This document shows positions 27,173-36,787 of a stretch of DNA of 60,562 bases, piece after piece. The notes beneath the pieces are model-generated. The model ran no database searches. It saw nothing but the letters and a program-made list of their open reading frames with translations, and was not told the origin of the DNA. The position numbers and the translations under genes are program-made. The stretch's first letter is position 1. Each line of letters begins with the position of its first letter. This DNA comes from Acidimicrobiia bacterium (GTDB lineage Bacteria > Actinomycetota > Acidimicrobiia > Spongiisociales > UBA4744), in assembly GCA_029863625.1 (NCBI GenBank), contig JAOTUY010000012.1, positions 1 to 60,562 on the forward strand. The letters run 5' to 3'.

Positions 27173-27279
27173 TGAGCGTCCCTCCATGATGCTGCTCGAT
27201 CAAGTCTAGTTGTGACAACCGGGGCCCCCAGGGTGGTCGGCCCGCCCAGATCAACTATTGCCGAGCAATAACGCGCGTT

Positions 27280-27816
27280 TCACGGAGCGACTGTTACTTT
27301 CGGGTAGGTCAGTCCGATGGAGATCGACGACCACCTCTCACCGCACCCGATGTCGGCCACCCGTGCCCGGCCGGTACGCATGTCCGCGCCGAACTGCTCC
27401 CACGGGACGCCACCGCCTTGCCTGTACGCCTCCAGCAGGGCGTGCAGTTGGATACCGGCGGCGGTAACCACTCGGATGAACGGCGCCAGTTAGCTCAAGT
27501 TGTCGCGGCCGGTCAGAACCTCGGCGTGTCCCTCCGGGAGGGTGTAGCGCCGCTCCTCGGCAGGCAACCCTGGATCATCGATCACCAGGATTCCCGTGAG
27601 CGCCTGCTGTTCGAGCCACTCGCACGCATTCCGGGGGTGGGTAGAGGAGGCTTCTGCCAACTCGTCATTCGTTACCGAGTCGCTTCTGATGAGCGCGTCG
27701 CAGTCGCCGTGTGCTCCCATGTATATGGACCACACGTCGAAAGCCCCGAGCACTGACTCAAACAGCCGCCCGGCGAACTCATTCGCCGAATTCGAGGCAG
27801 CAGCATTAGCGGACAA
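27280..27816 (-). pseudogene. Class I SAM methyltransferase pseudogene
   Basis: From a TTG at 27816 (GGAGG 5 nt upstream) the frame reads an N-terminal winged-helix domain (RLFESVLGAFDVWSIYMGAH, EWLEQQALTGILVIDDPG, PEGHAEVLTG). A nonsense TAA at 27490-27492 interrupts it where relatives usually have Tyr. The same frame resumes with LAPFIRV ... LEAYRQGGGVPWEQFGADMR, then lacks about 30 codons before ARVADIGCGERWSSISIG (SAM site motif I), and ends at 27280. The whole C-terminal half is missing. Confidence 0.8.
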
Positions 27817-28003
27817 TGGAACCTCCGCTCTGCTCACAGAAACGAAGAGCCTACCTCCACACCGCCAAGTGCGTCCCCTGAAGCCCCCAAATGGGCCACC
27901 GGCCCCGCAAAGATCGCTCACGATGGGCGCGAACCGGCCGCCCCGAACGAAGAACGAGAAACGAGAAACCTTCGGCAAGTAGCATTCCAGCCGTGATCTT
28001 CCC

Positions 28004-29413
28004 ATGAAACCTGTCATCACCCCTGAGGAGTCGGCGCGGCTCGACCAAACCGCCAACGATCCGGTCGAGACTCTCATGGAGCGGGCCGGACTGGCGGTGG
28101 CCCTAGCCGCCGTGGCCATGGGGGCTTCGTACGGGTCGCGGGTAGTGGTGCTGGCCGGTCCCGGCAACAACGGCGGTGATGGGTACGTCGCCGCTCAATA
28201 TCTCATGCAGCGGGGCGTGGCAGTCGTGGTGCACGCGCTGGCACCCCCCAAATCGCCAGCCGCCGCCAGGGCCCACCGTTCGGCAGTCGAGGCCGGGGTG
28301 CGCGTGCGAGATCTGGAGGACCCGGTTGGGGCAGATCTGGTGATCGATGCCCTGTTTGGTGCTGGCTTCCGGGGTGACTTGCCTGGGGCCGTGGCCGCCT
28401 GGACTGCCACGGAGGCTCCAGTGCTGGCGGTTGACATCCCCAGCGGACTGGACGCAGCCACCGGGGAGGCGCCCGGCCCGGCCTTCAGTGCTGATTGCAC
28501 CGTCACCTTCCATGCACGAAAAGTAGGGCACCTCGTCGGCCGGGGACCCGATCTCTGCGGACGGATCCAGGTAGCCGACATCGGGCTGGAAGGAGGGCAT
28601 GGCGAGTTCCTCCTATGCGAAGAAGATGACGCACCCCGTCCGGTCCGCGCCCGTCATGCCCACAAGTGGTCGAGTGGGTCGGTGGTCGTGGTTGGCGGCT
28701 CTGCCGGTTTGACCGGGGCCGCGCACCTGGCGGCCCGCAGTGCGCTGCGAGGGGGCGCCGGTGCGGTCACCATTGCCTGTCCGGCGGCACTCCAGCCCAT
28801 CTACGCGGGGATGGCTGCAGAAATCATGACCGTCGGGATCGGTTCCGGGGCCTCGTTTGCCCCGGGTGATGTTCTCGCCGTCCTCCAGTCCGCTTCCCGT
28901 TATGACGTCATGGCCCTCGGGCCGGGCTTGGGAACCGGGCAAGAGGGCTTCGTGGCGGGCCTCATGGAAAGTTGGGAGGGCCCGCTGATCATCGATGCCG
29001 ACGGCATCAACGCCATCGACAGTGCTGCCGCCCTGGCCAAACGATCCTTCCCGACGCTGATCACACCGCATGCCGGTGAATTCCGCCGGCTCGCAGACGT
29101 GGAAGCGACCTTTCGGAGCGCACGTGAGCTGGCCTCAACCACCGGCGCCGTTGTGCTCTTGAAGGGCTCGCCAACGTTCGTCGCCGGTGAGCAGCTGTGG
29201 GCGGTCATCAGCGGGGGCGTCGAGCTGGCCACCATCGGCACCGGAGACGTGCTGACGGGTCTCGTTGCGGCCTTATGGGCTCGGGGACTGGATCCCGAGA
29301 CAGCCGCCCGGTCCGCTGCCTACTGGCACGGACGAGCCGGGGCAGCGGCTGTTGCCGGTGGCACGCTGACTGCGGACATACTCGCCACCGAGATCAGGAG
29401 ATTCGCATGGTGA
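28004..29413 (+). CDS. nnr: Bifunctional NAD(P)H-hydrate epimerase/dehydratase
   Basis: Repairs hydrated NAD(P)H: the N-terminal domain epimerises NAD(P)HX and the C-terminal domain dehydrates the S form using ADP or ATP. 469 residues. The epimerase part shows AGPGNNGGDGYVAA and DALFGAGFRG; the dehydratase part shows KWSSGSVVVVGGSAGLTGAA, ITPHAGEFRRL and the nucleotide loop TIGTGDVLTGLVAAL. The ATG overlaps no neighbour. It overlaps alr by 7 bp. Confidence 0.95.
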   Translation: MKPVITPEESARLDQTANDPVETLMERAGLAVALAAVAMGASYGSRVVVLAGPGNNGGDGYVAAQYLMQRGVAVVVHALAPPKSPAAARAHRSAVEAGVRVRDLEDPVGADLVIDALFGAGFRGDLPGAVAAWTATEAPVLAVDIPSGLDAATGEAPGPAFSADCTVTFHARKVGHLVGRGPDLCGRIQVADIGLEGGHGEFLLCEEDDAPRPVRARHAHKWSSGSVVVVGGSAGLTGAAHLAARSALRGGAGAVTIACPAALQPIYAGMAAEIMTVGIGSGASFAPGDVLAVLQSASRYDVMALGPGLGTGQEGFVAGLMESWEGPLIIDADGINAIDSAAALAKRSFPTLITPHAGEFRRLADVEATFRSARELASTTGAVVLLKGSPTFVAGEQLWAVISGGVELATIGTGDVLTGLVAALWARGLDPETAARSAAYWHGRAGAAAVAGGTLTADILATEIRRFAW

Positions 29414-30507
29414 GACCATCATGGGTCGAGATCGACCTGGGTGCGATCGCGCACAATGTTCGACTGCTGGCCGGCATTGCTGCTCCCGCTCGGCTGTGTG
29501 CGGTGGTAAAAGCCGACGCTTACGGGCATGGGGACGTCCCGGTCGCCGAGGCCGCATTGGAAGCAGGAGCTCCCATGCTGGCGGTGGCCTTGGTAGAGGA
29601 AGCGATCCGTTTGCGGGAGGCGGGGATCGATGCCCCGGTTCTCTTACTCTCCGAGCCGCCCGAGCAGTCGGCGGAGGAGGTGGTCAAATGGGATCTCATC
29701 CCGACCGTCTACACCGCCGGTTTCGTCCGAGCCCTGAGTGAAGCCACCCAAAGACCTTTACGCATCCACCTCAAGGTGGACACCGGTATGCATCGGGTCG
29801 GGGCAACCATTGCCGACGCCAAGGATCTGGTTGCCACCATCGTGGCCGACAAGCTGCTCGACCTCGAAGGGGTCTGGACTCACTTCGCAGTAGCCGAAGA
29901 GGACGGGGTATTCACCAGACACCAGTTGGAGACGTTCAACGGTTTCGTGGAGACGCTCCGCAGGGTCGGCGTCGAAGTGCCGGTCCGGCACGCAGCCAAC
30001 ACGGCAGCAACCTTGCTCTATCCCGAAGCCCGGCTCGATCTCGTGCGAGTCGGGATCGGCATCTACGGGCAGCGGCCTGCTCCGGGCATGGTCCCGGACC
30101 TAGATCTCCGGCCCGCCATGCGGGTCGTTTCTCACGTCTCGATGGTGCGACGGCATCCGGCCGGGACCAGGCCATCGTACGGACGTCGCAAGGCCCTTCC
30201 TGGGGATGCGACCGTCGCCACGGTGCCGGTCGGGTATGCAGATGGTTTGCCACGGGCGCTCGGGGCCCATGGGGGCGACGTTCTGATCAGAGGGAGGCGT
30301 CATCCCCTGGCAGGAACGGTAACCATGGACCAGGTCATGGTCGATGTTGGTGACGACCCGGTGGAGGTCGGCGACGAGGTAGTTCTGCTCGGTTCGCAAG
30401 GCATCGAGGAGGTAACCGCAGATCAGTGGGCCGAACATCTCGACACGATCTCCTACGAGGTCGTGTGTCAGATCGGGCCCCGGCTGCCGCGGCGGTATGT
30501 GCCATGA
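29407..30507 (+). CDS. alr: Alanine racemase
   Basis: PLP enzyme making D-Ala for peptidoglycan. 366 residues. K35 in VVKADAYGHG binds PLP, the conserved RVGIGIYGQ is near 217-225, and the second catalytic Tyr lies in VGYADGLPR. The start at 29407 has AGGAG 7 nt upstream and gives MVRPSWVEIDLGAI. It overlaps nnr and the following peptidase gene (ATGA). Confidence 0.96.
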   Translation: MVRPSWVEIDLGAIAHNVRLLAGIAAPARLCAVVKADAYGHGDVPVAEAALEAGAPMLAVALVEEAIRLREAGIDAPVLLLSEPPEQSAEEVVKWDLIPTVYTAGFVRALSEATQRPLRIHLKVDTGMHRVGATIADAKDLVATIVADKLLDLEGVWTHFAVAEEDGVFTRHQLETFNGFVETLRRVGVEVPVRHAANTAATLLYPEARLDLVRVGIGIYGQRPAPGMVPDLDLRPAMRVVSHVSMVRRHPAGTRPSYGRRKALPGDATVATVPVGYADGLPRALGAHGGDVLIRGRRHPLAGTVTMDQVMVDVGDDPVEVGDEVVLLGSQGIEEVTADQWAEHLDTISYEVVCQIGPRLPRRYVP

Positions 30508-31403
30508 CTGCCATGACCATCACGTCCGTCCCCGGAGTTGAGGTCGGGCATTGGACTGATCTGACCGCGATGACCGGATGTACCGTCGTGGTGTTTCCGG
30601 AACCGAATGTGGCCGCCGTCGAGATTCGCGGGGCGGCTCCTGGCACTCGAGAAACCGCTCTCCTCGAGCCCGGCATGCGAGTGGAGACGATCCAGGCAAT
30701 CCTCTTGACAGGGGGGAGTGCCTTCGGGTTGGCTGCAGCCGACGGCGTGATAGCCGAACTCGAGGCCGCCGGTCGGGGTCACCATACCCCGGTGGGACCG
30801 GTGCCCATCGTGCCCACCGCCGTAATATTCGACCTGTTTTTGGGCGATCCCACCGTCCGGCCCGGACCGGCGCAGGGCGCGGCCGCTTTTCGATCAGCGT
30901 CCGGAGATCCGGTTGAGATGGGCAGCATCGGGGCCGGCACCGGGGCCAGTGTGGCCGGTTGGCGCGGCGTTGACGCCATCACCAAGGGGGGTCTGGGTTC
31001 GGCATGCACGGCGGTGGATGATGCTCTGGTGGGTGCCCTCACCGTCGTCAATGCAGTCGGGGATGTCTTCACGCTCGAAGGTGCGCCCCTGACGGGAGGA
31101 CCGCTCATTCCCGGACCGCCGGCCATGCTCCCAGATCCGGCCACCAATACGACTCTGGTGGTGATAGCTACCAACGCCCGGTTCGGGCGCAACGACCTGT
31201 TACGGGTGGCCGTGCGAGCCCAGGATGCCCTGGCCGTCTGCCTCCGACCCGGTCACACTCGATATGATGGCGATGCCGCCTTTGTAGTCTCCTGTGGCGA
31301 CGTGGAATCTTCGGCCGATCTCGTCGGCGAAGCCGCCTTCGTCGCCACTGGTCGTGCGATAGAGGCAGCGTTGCAGGCGGCCGCGACGCCGGGCTCCGGA
31401 TAA
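30504..31403 (+). CDS. P1 (DmpA-like) family peptidase
   Basis: 299-residue member of the peptidase S58/DmpA family, autoprocessing N-terminal-nucleophile aminopeptidases. It has VPGVEVGHWTD at the start, LLTGGSAFGLAAADGV, TKGGLGSA and the likely self-cleavage site ATNTTLVVIATNA, with Thr as candidate nucleophile. The start is placed at the ATG overlapping the alr stop. It is embedded in the alr-tsaE cluster; its role there is unknown. Confidence 0.85.
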   Translation: MTAMTITSVPGVEVGHWTDLTAMTGCTVVVFPEPNVAAVEIRGAAPGTRETALLEPGMRVETIQAILLTGGSAFGLAAADGVIAELEAAGRGHHTPVGPVPIVPTAVIFDLFLGDPTVRPGPAQGAAAFRSASGDPVEMGSIGAGTGASVAGWRGVDAITKGGLGSACTAVDDALVGALTVVNAVGDVFTLEGAPLTGGPLIPGPPAMLPDPATNTTLVVIATNARFGRNDLLRVAVRAQDALAVCLRPGHTRYDGDAAFVVSCGDVESSADLVGEAAFVATGRAIEAALQAAATPGSG

Positions 31404-31407
31404 TCGA

Positions 31408-32040
31408 ATGTCAGACATAGATACAGCTGAGGAACTCATGCTTCTGGCCGAGCAGGCCGCTACCTGCACTGCGTGCGGGCTGGCTGAGACTCGCACCAAT
31501 GTCGTCTTCGGTGATGGCAGCGTCCGGGCACAAGTGATGTTCGTCGGCGAAGGGCCCGGCCGGAACGAAGACCTCCAGGGTCTGCCTTTCGTCGGAGCCG
31601 CCGGCCAGCTTCTCAACCGACTGCTGTCCGAGATCGGGCTCCAGCGGTCCGATACCTACATCACCAACGTTGTGAAATGTCGTCCGCCCGGCAATCGTGA
31701 TCCACGACCGGATGAGATCACCGCCTGCAAGGACTTTTTATCCGGCCAGATTCGTCTGATAGACCCGGTGGTGGTCGTGACGCTCGGCAACTTTGCGACC
31801 AAACTGCTTCTCAGAGAAGAGCGAGGCATCACCCGGTTGCGGGGACGGGCTTATCCGTGGTGGAATCGCACCGTGATCCCCACCTTCCACCCGGCGGCCG
31901 CGCTGCGCGGCAGCGCCTCGGTGTTGGCCTCCATGCAGGAAGACTTCGCCCTGGTGAAGGCGACGCTGGATGGCCGCGTCGAGCCTCCTTCCGAATCAGA
32001 AGCCGAGCATCCGGCAGTGCAATTAGGGCTATTCGGATGA
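31408..32040 (+). CDS. Type-4 uracil-DNA glycosylase (4Fe-4S)
   Basis: Removes uracil from DNA. 210 residues. C20, C23, C91 and C107 match the iron-sulfur ligands; motif A is GEGPGRNED and motif B HPAAALRG. The C terminus ends QLGLFG, which fits the bacterial sliding-clamp motif QLxLF. It is 4 bp after the peptidase gene and overlaps tsaE by 4 bp, so it is part of the alr-tsa operon. Confidence 0.92.
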   Translation: MSDIDTAEELMLLAEQAATCTACGLAETRTNVVFGDGSVRAQVMFVGEGPGRNEDLQGLPFVGAAGQLLNRLLSEIGLQRSDTYITNVVKCRPPGNRDPRPDEITACKDFLSGQIRLIDPVVVVTLGNFATKLLLREERGITRLRGRAYPWWNRTVIPTFHPAAALRGSASVLASMQEDFALVKATLDGRVEPPSESEAEHPAVQLGLFG

Positions 32041-32495
32041 CCGTCGAACTCCATTCGGGAAGTGAGGTAGAGACACGGGCGATCGGACGGCGTCTGGCGA
32101 GTTTTCTCGGGCCCGGCGACGTCGTGTTGCTGGCAGGCGAATTGGGGGCAGGAAAGACAGCCTTCGCAGGCGGTCTGGCGGAAGGCCTGGGTATTGAGGA
32201 GCCGGTGATCAGCCCCACCTTCGTGCTGGTTCGACGGTATGCGGGTGGGTTCACGCCACTCACGCACGCCGATGTGTATCGGTTGAGCTCGCTCAACGAA
32301 CTCGACGATCTTGACCTCTTCGAGGGTTCTCGCGATGGAATTTTGATCGTCGAGTGGGGGAATTCGGTTGCCTCCGCCATGCCGAACGATCATCTGCGCG
32401 TTGAAATCGACGTGACCGGACCCAGCGATCGGCTGCTGCGTCTTGTGCCGCACGGTGTGTGGACGACCAGGTCTCTGAAGGAGATCGTCGAATGA
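32037..32495 (+). CDS. tsaE: tRNA t6A modification ATPase TsaE
   Basis: ATPase that, with TsaB and TsaD, makes threonylcarbamoyladenosine at tRNA position 37. 152 residues. Walker A is GELGAGKTA; ISPTFVLVRRY, HADVYRL and IVEWGN are family motifs. The ATG at 32037 overlaps the UDG stop; the longer open frame upstream lies within the UDG gene. It overlaps tsaB. Confidence 0.95.
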   Translation: MTVELHSGSEVETRAIGRRLASFLGPGDVVLLAGELGAGKTAFAGGLAEGLGIEEPVISPTFVLVRRYAGGFTPLTHADVYRLSSLNELDDLDLFEGSRDGILIVEWGNSVASAMPNDHLRVEIDVTGPSDRLLRLVPHGVWTTRSLKEIVE

Positions 32496-33211
32496 GGTTG
32501 CTTGCCATCGAGACGGCGACTCCGGCGTCTTCGGTTGCGTTGGGGATCGGGAGGGACGTCGTTGCCTCAGCCGATCGTGTAGACCGGCGGGGTCACGGGG
32601 CTTTCATCGTGTCGGCGCTCGACTTCTGTTTTGACCAGGTGGGTTGGCGCCCCCACGAGCTGGACGCGATCGTGATCGATGTCGGGCCCGGCCTGTACAC
32701 GGGCATTCGGGTTGGTCTGGCCACGGCGCAGGGACTGGCGGCTGCGCTCGGGGTTCCCCTCGTTCCGCTCAGTTCGCTGGACGTCATCGCGCTGCGGGCC
32801 GCAACCCACCGGCGCCACGTTTGGTCGGTGGTCGACGTCCGACGAAACGAATTGGCGGTCGCGTCCTACCAGCCGGTCCCGGGGGGTGTGGTCAAAGATG
32901 GACCCCCGCAGTTGGTCACTGTTGAACGGTTCCGGGCCGTGCTGCAGTCCGATCCTGAAGATGCTCTTGTGGTCGGTGACGGGGCATCGCTGCCGGAGGG
33001 CTTCTTTCACGGCCTGCACCGGGTCAAGAGCGGGCGGCCCCAGTTTCCGGCTGCCGAGGCCATGCTCGAACTGGCGGTTGGACGAGTCGAGAGGGAGGAG
33101 TTCCCTCATGCGGACGAAGTGCGACCGCTTTATCTTCGTGAGCCCGACGTCACCATCAGCTGGAAGAACTACCGGGAGGAGGGTCCGTGGGCGGAACCGT
33201 CACCGGCGTGA
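32492..33211 (+). CDS. tsaB: tRNA t6A modification protein TsaB
   Basis: Catalytically inactive ASKHA-fold partner that dimerises with TsaD. 239 residues. LLAIETATPASSVAL at the start, VIDVGPGLYTGIRVGLATAQ and LSSLDVIAL are diagnostic. The ATG overlaps tsaE (ATGA), and the 3' end overlaps rimI by 25 bp if the preferred rimI start is right. Confidence 0.95.
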   Translation: MRLLAIETATPASSVALGIGRDVVASADRVDRRGHGAFIVSALDFCFDQVGWRPHELDAIVIDVGPGLYTGIRVGLATAQGLAAALGVPLVPLSSLDVIALRAATHRRHVWSVVDVRRNELAVASYQPVPGGVVKDGPPQLVTVERFRAVLQSDPEDALVVGDGASLPEGFFHGLHRVKSGRPQFPAAEAMLELAVGRVEREEFPHADEVRPLYLREPDVTISWKNYREEGPWAEPSPA

Positions 33212-33696
33212 TCGACATCAGGCCGATGCTGCTCTCCGATCTTCCCGGAGTTCATCGCCTGGAATGTGCGACCTTTCCGCAACCATGGTCGGAGGGGGTC
33301 TTTCGTGATGAGCTGGGTCAAAGCGGCCGCTCCTACTTCGTGGCTGTCGCCGACTCCGGTGAGGTGGCCGGGTATGCAGGCTTGCTGCAAGTAGCAGACG
33401 AAGCTCACGTTACGACTATCGCTGTGACCTCAGAGGCGCGGGGACGCAAACTCGGGACCCGGCTGATGGTTTGCCTCATTGATGCCGCACTCGACGGTGA
33501 AGCGAAGCATCTCACGCTCGAGGTGCGATCATCCAACCGGTCGGCACAGGAGCTTTATCGAAGGTTCGGGATGGCGCCGGTGGGAGTGCGGAAGAGCTAT
33601 TACGGCGACGAGGACGCGCTCATCATGTGGGTTCATGAGATCGATCAAGCACAATTCGGTGCCCGGCTCGAGAAGATCAGAAGCAGCCTCCGATGA
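33187..33696 (+). CDS. rimI: Ribosomal protein S18-alanine N-acetyltransferase (RimI-like)
   Basis: GNAT acetyltransferase of about 169 residues. The acetyl-CoA loop is [15 protein letters not shown], followed by [19 protein letters not shown] and a conserved [11 protein letters not shown]. The GTG at 33187 has a strong GGAGGAGGG just upstream. A GTG at 33208, overlapping the tsaB stop, would give a more family-like MIDIRPM start. It sits between tsaB and tsaD, the usual place. Confidence 0.9.
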   Translation: MGGTVTGVIDIRPMLLSDLPGVHRLECATFPQPWSEGVFRDELGQSGRSYFVAVADSGEVAGYAGLLQVADEAHVTTIAVTSEARGRKLGTRLMVCLIDAALDGEAKHLTLEVRSSNRSAQELYRRFGMAPVGVRKSYYGDEDALIMWVHEIDQAQFGARLEKIRSSLR

Positions 33697-34709
33697 GTCT
33701 CGAACCGACGGTTCTTGCTTTCGAGACCAGCTGTGACGAGACCGCAGTGGCTGTGGTGCGTGGGACCCGCCCGCTCTCCAACGTCCTGTCGTCGCAGGTC
33801 GACCTGCATTCCCGTTTCGGGGGCGTTGTACCAGAGGTGGCCGCCCGGGCCCACGTTGAATCGATTCGTTCGCTGACCCACCGGGCCCTCAGCGAAGCGG
33901 GCGTTCATCCCGACGATCTCGACGGCGTCGCCGCCACGCAGGGACCGGGTCTGGTTGGGGCCCTTCTGGTGGGCTTCTCGTTCGGCAAGGCGACGGCCTG
34001 GGCGAGGCAACTGCCCTTTGTGGGAGTGGACCACATGGAAGGTCATCTCTTTGCTCCGCGGCTCGAATTCGATGAGTTCGCGCCTCCCGCCGTGGTGCTG
34101 CTGGCCTCCGGGGGACATAGCCAGATCGTGCACGTGCGAGATTGGGGCGATTATGAAGTACTGGGGCGCACCATCGATGATGCCTCCGGTGAGGCGTTCG
34201 ACAAGCTGGCCCGGTTCATGGGTCTGGGATATCCAGGTGGGCCGGCCATCGACAAAGCCTCAACGAAAGGAGATCCGGCCGCGATCCACTTTCCCCGGGC
34301 TCTGCCGGAGGATCGCTACAACCTGTCGTTCTCAGGGTTGAAGACGTCTGTCGTGACCTTCATCAAAAAGGCGGCGAGTAGCAACGAACTTCCGCCCCTG
34401 GCCGACGTTGCCGCTTCGGTTCAAGAAGCGATCGTTGATGCTCTGGTTACGAAGACCTTCAATGCCGTCGATGACACTGGAGTCAAGATGGTAGGCGGCG
34501 GCGGGGGGGTCCTTGCCAACCGCCGGTTGCGGGTCCGTATGCAAGAAGAGGCCGACCGGCGGGGGGTTCGGCTCCTTCTGCCTTCTTCGTTGCTCTGCAC
34601 AGATAATGCCGCCATGATCGGCGCAGCCGGATCGCACTGGTTGTCCCAAGGGACCTACACCGCCTGGGACGGGCAGGTAGATCCGTCGATGTCGCTCGAC
34701 ACCCGATGA
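33693..34709 (+). CDS. tsaD: tRNA t6A threonylcarbamoyltransferase TsaD
   Basis: Transfers threonylcarbamoyl from its AMP ester to A37 of ANN-decoding tRNAs. 338 residues. [13 protein letters not shown], metal ligands H114 and H118 in [17 protein letters not shown] and the C-terminal [12 protein letters not shown] are diagnostic. It overlaps rimI and the next gene by 4 bp each. Confidence 0.97.
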   Translation: MSLEPTVLAFETSCDETAVAVVRGTRPLSNVLSSQVDLHSRFGGVVPEVAARAHVESIRSLTHRALSEAGVHPDDLDGVAATQGPGLVGALLVGFSFGKATAWARQLPFVGVDHMEGHLFAPRLEFDEFAPPAVVLLASGGHSQIVHVRDWGDYEVLGRTIDDASGEAFDKLARFMGLGYPGGPAIDKASTKGDPAAIHFPRALPEDRYNLSFSGLKTSVVTFIKKAASSNELPPLADVAASVQEAIVDALVTKTFNAVDDTGVKMVGGGGGVLANRRLRVRMQEEADRRGVRLLLPSSLLCTDNAAMIGAAGSHWLSQGTYTAWDGQVDPSMSLDTR

Positions 34710-35827
34710 ACGGAGGCGGTATTCGGGTCGGCCGGATCTTCGGCATACCCATCGTCGTTGACACGTCTTGGCTGGTGATTTTCTTTTTGATCGTGTTCTC
34801 CTTCTGGGTAGATCTGGTCAATGCTCGAGCGCTGGGATTGGTGGCTCCGATTGGTGATGTGGCGCAATGGTCGGTGGCTTTGCTCGGGGCCGTGCTCTTC
34901 TTCGGCAGTGTGTTGATTCACGAATTGAGCCACTCCGTCGTAGCGGTTCGGCGGGGCACGCGGGTACGGCGGATCCGGCTGTTCATATTCGGTGGGGTGT
35001 CCGAGATCGAGACGGAAGCGGCCAACCCTCAGGACGAATTCGCGATCACCATCGCCGGCCCGGCTTCGTCCGTTGTCCTGGGAGGGGTGTTTCTGGGCGT
35101 CGCGGCGCTGGTAGGAGATGGGACTGTGTTCGATCGATTGTCCAGCGGGTTGGGTGTGCTCAACCTCCTCCTCGGAGGCTTCAACCTCCTCCCGGGTCTT
35201 CCACTCGACGGCGGCCGGGTACTGCGCTCGATCGTGTGGCGGACCACCGGTGACTACCGGCGAGCCACTCAGATCGCCGGCAATGGTGGCCGGATCGTCG
35301 CCGGTTTGATGATCGCAGTAGGAGTGCTGAGCGTCTTCTTCCGAGGGACCTTCAGACAGGTGTGGTGGATCGTGCTTGGATGGTTCCTGTTCCAGGCGGC
35401 GGGCGCCGCCCTTGCACAGTTGACTGTCAAGGAAGGGCTCAGCGGGGTGGTGGCCGCTCAAGTGATGACGCGCACCCCGATCGCCGTCGATGGCGATCTC
35501 ACCCTGCAGCGGGTGTTCGACGACCACTTCATGGCGAACAATGTCTCGGAGTTTCCGGTGCTCCAGGAGGGCCGAGTTCGGGGAATGATCTCACTCGAGC
35601 AGCTCGGTGATGTTCCCCGCAACAAATGGAATGAGGTTCGTGTCTCTGACGCGATGCAGGTGCTTCAACCTGAAGACGCGGTCGGCGCCGGTACGCCCGC
35701 CGAGGAGATTCTGACCAAACTGAGTGGCACCGGTCAGCGAGTCGTGGTCGTCGAGGATGGCAGGCTGGTTGGCGTTGTCACGGCGAGTGACATCACCCGG
35801 TGGATAGAGCGGCAGTCTTCTCCCTGA
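34706..35827 (+). CDS. Site-2 protease family metalloprotease with CBS domains
   Basis: Membrane zinc protease, 373 residues. Hydrophobic segments flank the active-site HELSH at 72-76, and the third ligand lies in PLDGGR at about 166-171. A C-terminal pair of CBS domains (from about 245) probably senses adenine nucleotides. This S2P-M50/CBS architecture cleaves membrane proteins in studied cases. It is coupled to tsaD by ATGA. Confidence 0.9.
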   Translation: MNGGGIRVGRIFGIPIVVDTSWLVIFFLIVFSFWVDLVNARALGLVAPIGDVAQWSVALLGAVLFFGSVLIHELSHSVVAVRRGTRVRRIRLFIFGGVSEIETEAANPQDEFAITIAGPASSVVLGGVFLGVAALVGDGTVFDRLSSGLGVLNLLLGGFNLLPGLPLDGGRVLRSIVWRTTGDYRRATQIAGNGGRIVAGLMIAVGVLSVFFRGTFRQVWWIVLGWFLFQAAGAALAQLTVKEGLSGVVAAQVMTRTPIAVDGDLTLQRVFDDHFMANNVSEFPVLQEGRVRGMISLEQLGDVPRNKWNEVRVSDAMQVLQPEDAVGAGTPAEEILTKLSGTGQRVVVVEDGRLVGVVTASDITRWIERQSSP

Positions 35828-35869
35828 GCTGCTTCGCAACTAGGGTGGTAACGCAGCGCAGGAGGGGTC

Positions 35870-36646
35870 GTGTTTGACGTAGGTGCGTACTTCCTAGGTC
35901 TGGCAGCAGTCGCCGGCTTGTTGACGCTGGTATGGATCGTGAGCCTGATCCGCAAGGACGCGAGCATCATCGACCCGTTCTGGAGCCTTGCCTTCATCAC
36001 CCTCGGCGCGACCTATCGATTCGCCAGCGACACCGACTATGGAGCTCGGCCCGCGGTGGTGCTCGGTCTGCTCTTTATCTGGGGAGTCCGGCTGTCCGCC
36101 TACCTGTTCTGGCGAAATGCCGGGAGGGGAGAGGACTACCGGTACCAAGCCATGCGAGAGCGGCAGGGACCCCGTTTCGGCATCAAGAGCTTGTACACCG
36201 TGTTCTGGCTGCAAGCGATTCTGGCATGGGTTGTCTCGTTGCCTCTGCTGGCCGCCGTGGATGGCACCAACGCACTGGGGGCGTTCGATTACGTAGGGAT
36301 GGCTTTCTGGGTGATCGGCATCTTCTTCGAAGCGGCGGGTGATTACCAACTGGCTCGGTTCAAAGCGGATTCAGCCAACCAGGGCAAGGTCATGGATCGA
36401 GGCGTTTGGCGTTACACCCGCCATCCCAACTACTTCGGTGATTTCATGATCTGGTGGGGCTTCTTCCTCTTCGCGCTGGGAGCGGGCGGGTGGTGGTCGG
36501 TGGTTGGGCCGTTGCTGATGAGTGTTCTCTTGATGCGAGTCTCGGGTGCTGCCCTCTTGGAAAAGAAGCTTGGCAAAACTCGGGAGGGATACGAGGAGTA
36601 CGTGCGCACCACCAACGGCTTCTTCCCGGGACCAAAAAGGGCCTGA
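35870..36646 (+). CDS. DUF1295 / steroid 5-alpha-reductase-like membrane protein
   Basis: 258 residues with about six to seven membrane spans. The C-terminal DRGVWRYTRHPNYFGDFMIW, with its ExxxTxxGY-like end (KTREGYEEYVRTTNGFFPG), is typical of the DUF1295/isoprenylcysteine methyltransferase-like superfamily. The specific reaction is unknown. The GTG at 35870 has GGAGGGG upstream. A terminator-like hairpin overlaps its stop. Confidence 0.85.
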   Translation: MFDVGAYFLGLAAVAGLLTLVWIVSLIRKDASIIDPFWSLAFITLGATYRFASDTDYGARPAVVLGLLFIWGVRLSAYLFWRNAGRGEDYRYQAMRERQGPRFGIKSLYTVFWLQAILAWVVSLPLLAAVDGTNALGAFDYVGMAFWVIGIFFEAAGDYQLARFKADSANQGKVMDRGVWRYTRHPNYFGDFMIWWGFFLFALGAGGWWSVVGPLLMSVLLMRVSGAALLEKKLGKTREGYEEYVRTTNGFFPGPKRA

Positions 36647-36664
36647 CGGCCGTCCTTCTTTTTG
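36637..36664 (+). terminator. Probable intrinsic terminator after the DUF1295 gene
   Basis: AAGGGCC, loop TGAC, GGCC and then CCTT (two-base bulge) form an imperfect stem over the stop codon, followed by CTTTTTG. It would end the nnr-to-DUF1295 transcript. Confidence 0.55.
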
Positions 36665-36745
36665 CGTATAAGGTATCCCGGTCGGCCGAATACCAAGTAC
36701 GCAATGCGAGGTACGTCGCTCGCAGGGCGACCTTCGGGTCGCCAA
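36664..36745. repeat. Intergenic repeat, type A
   Basis: AATACCAAGTACGCAATGCG and GAGGTACGTCG words are followed by GCAGGGCGACCTTCGGGTCGC. It is a degraded member of the TACGAGGTACG family, ahead of corA. Confidence 0.55.
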
Positions 36746-36787
36746 ATACCCGTTTTCGACCATCCTTGATCCGATAATCGGGCCCAC

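Noticed and set aside
27490..28170. 226-codon minus-strand open frame overlapping nnr
   Set aside because: Only its C-terminal part is meaningful, as the N-terminal half of the methyltransferase pseudogene starting at 27816.
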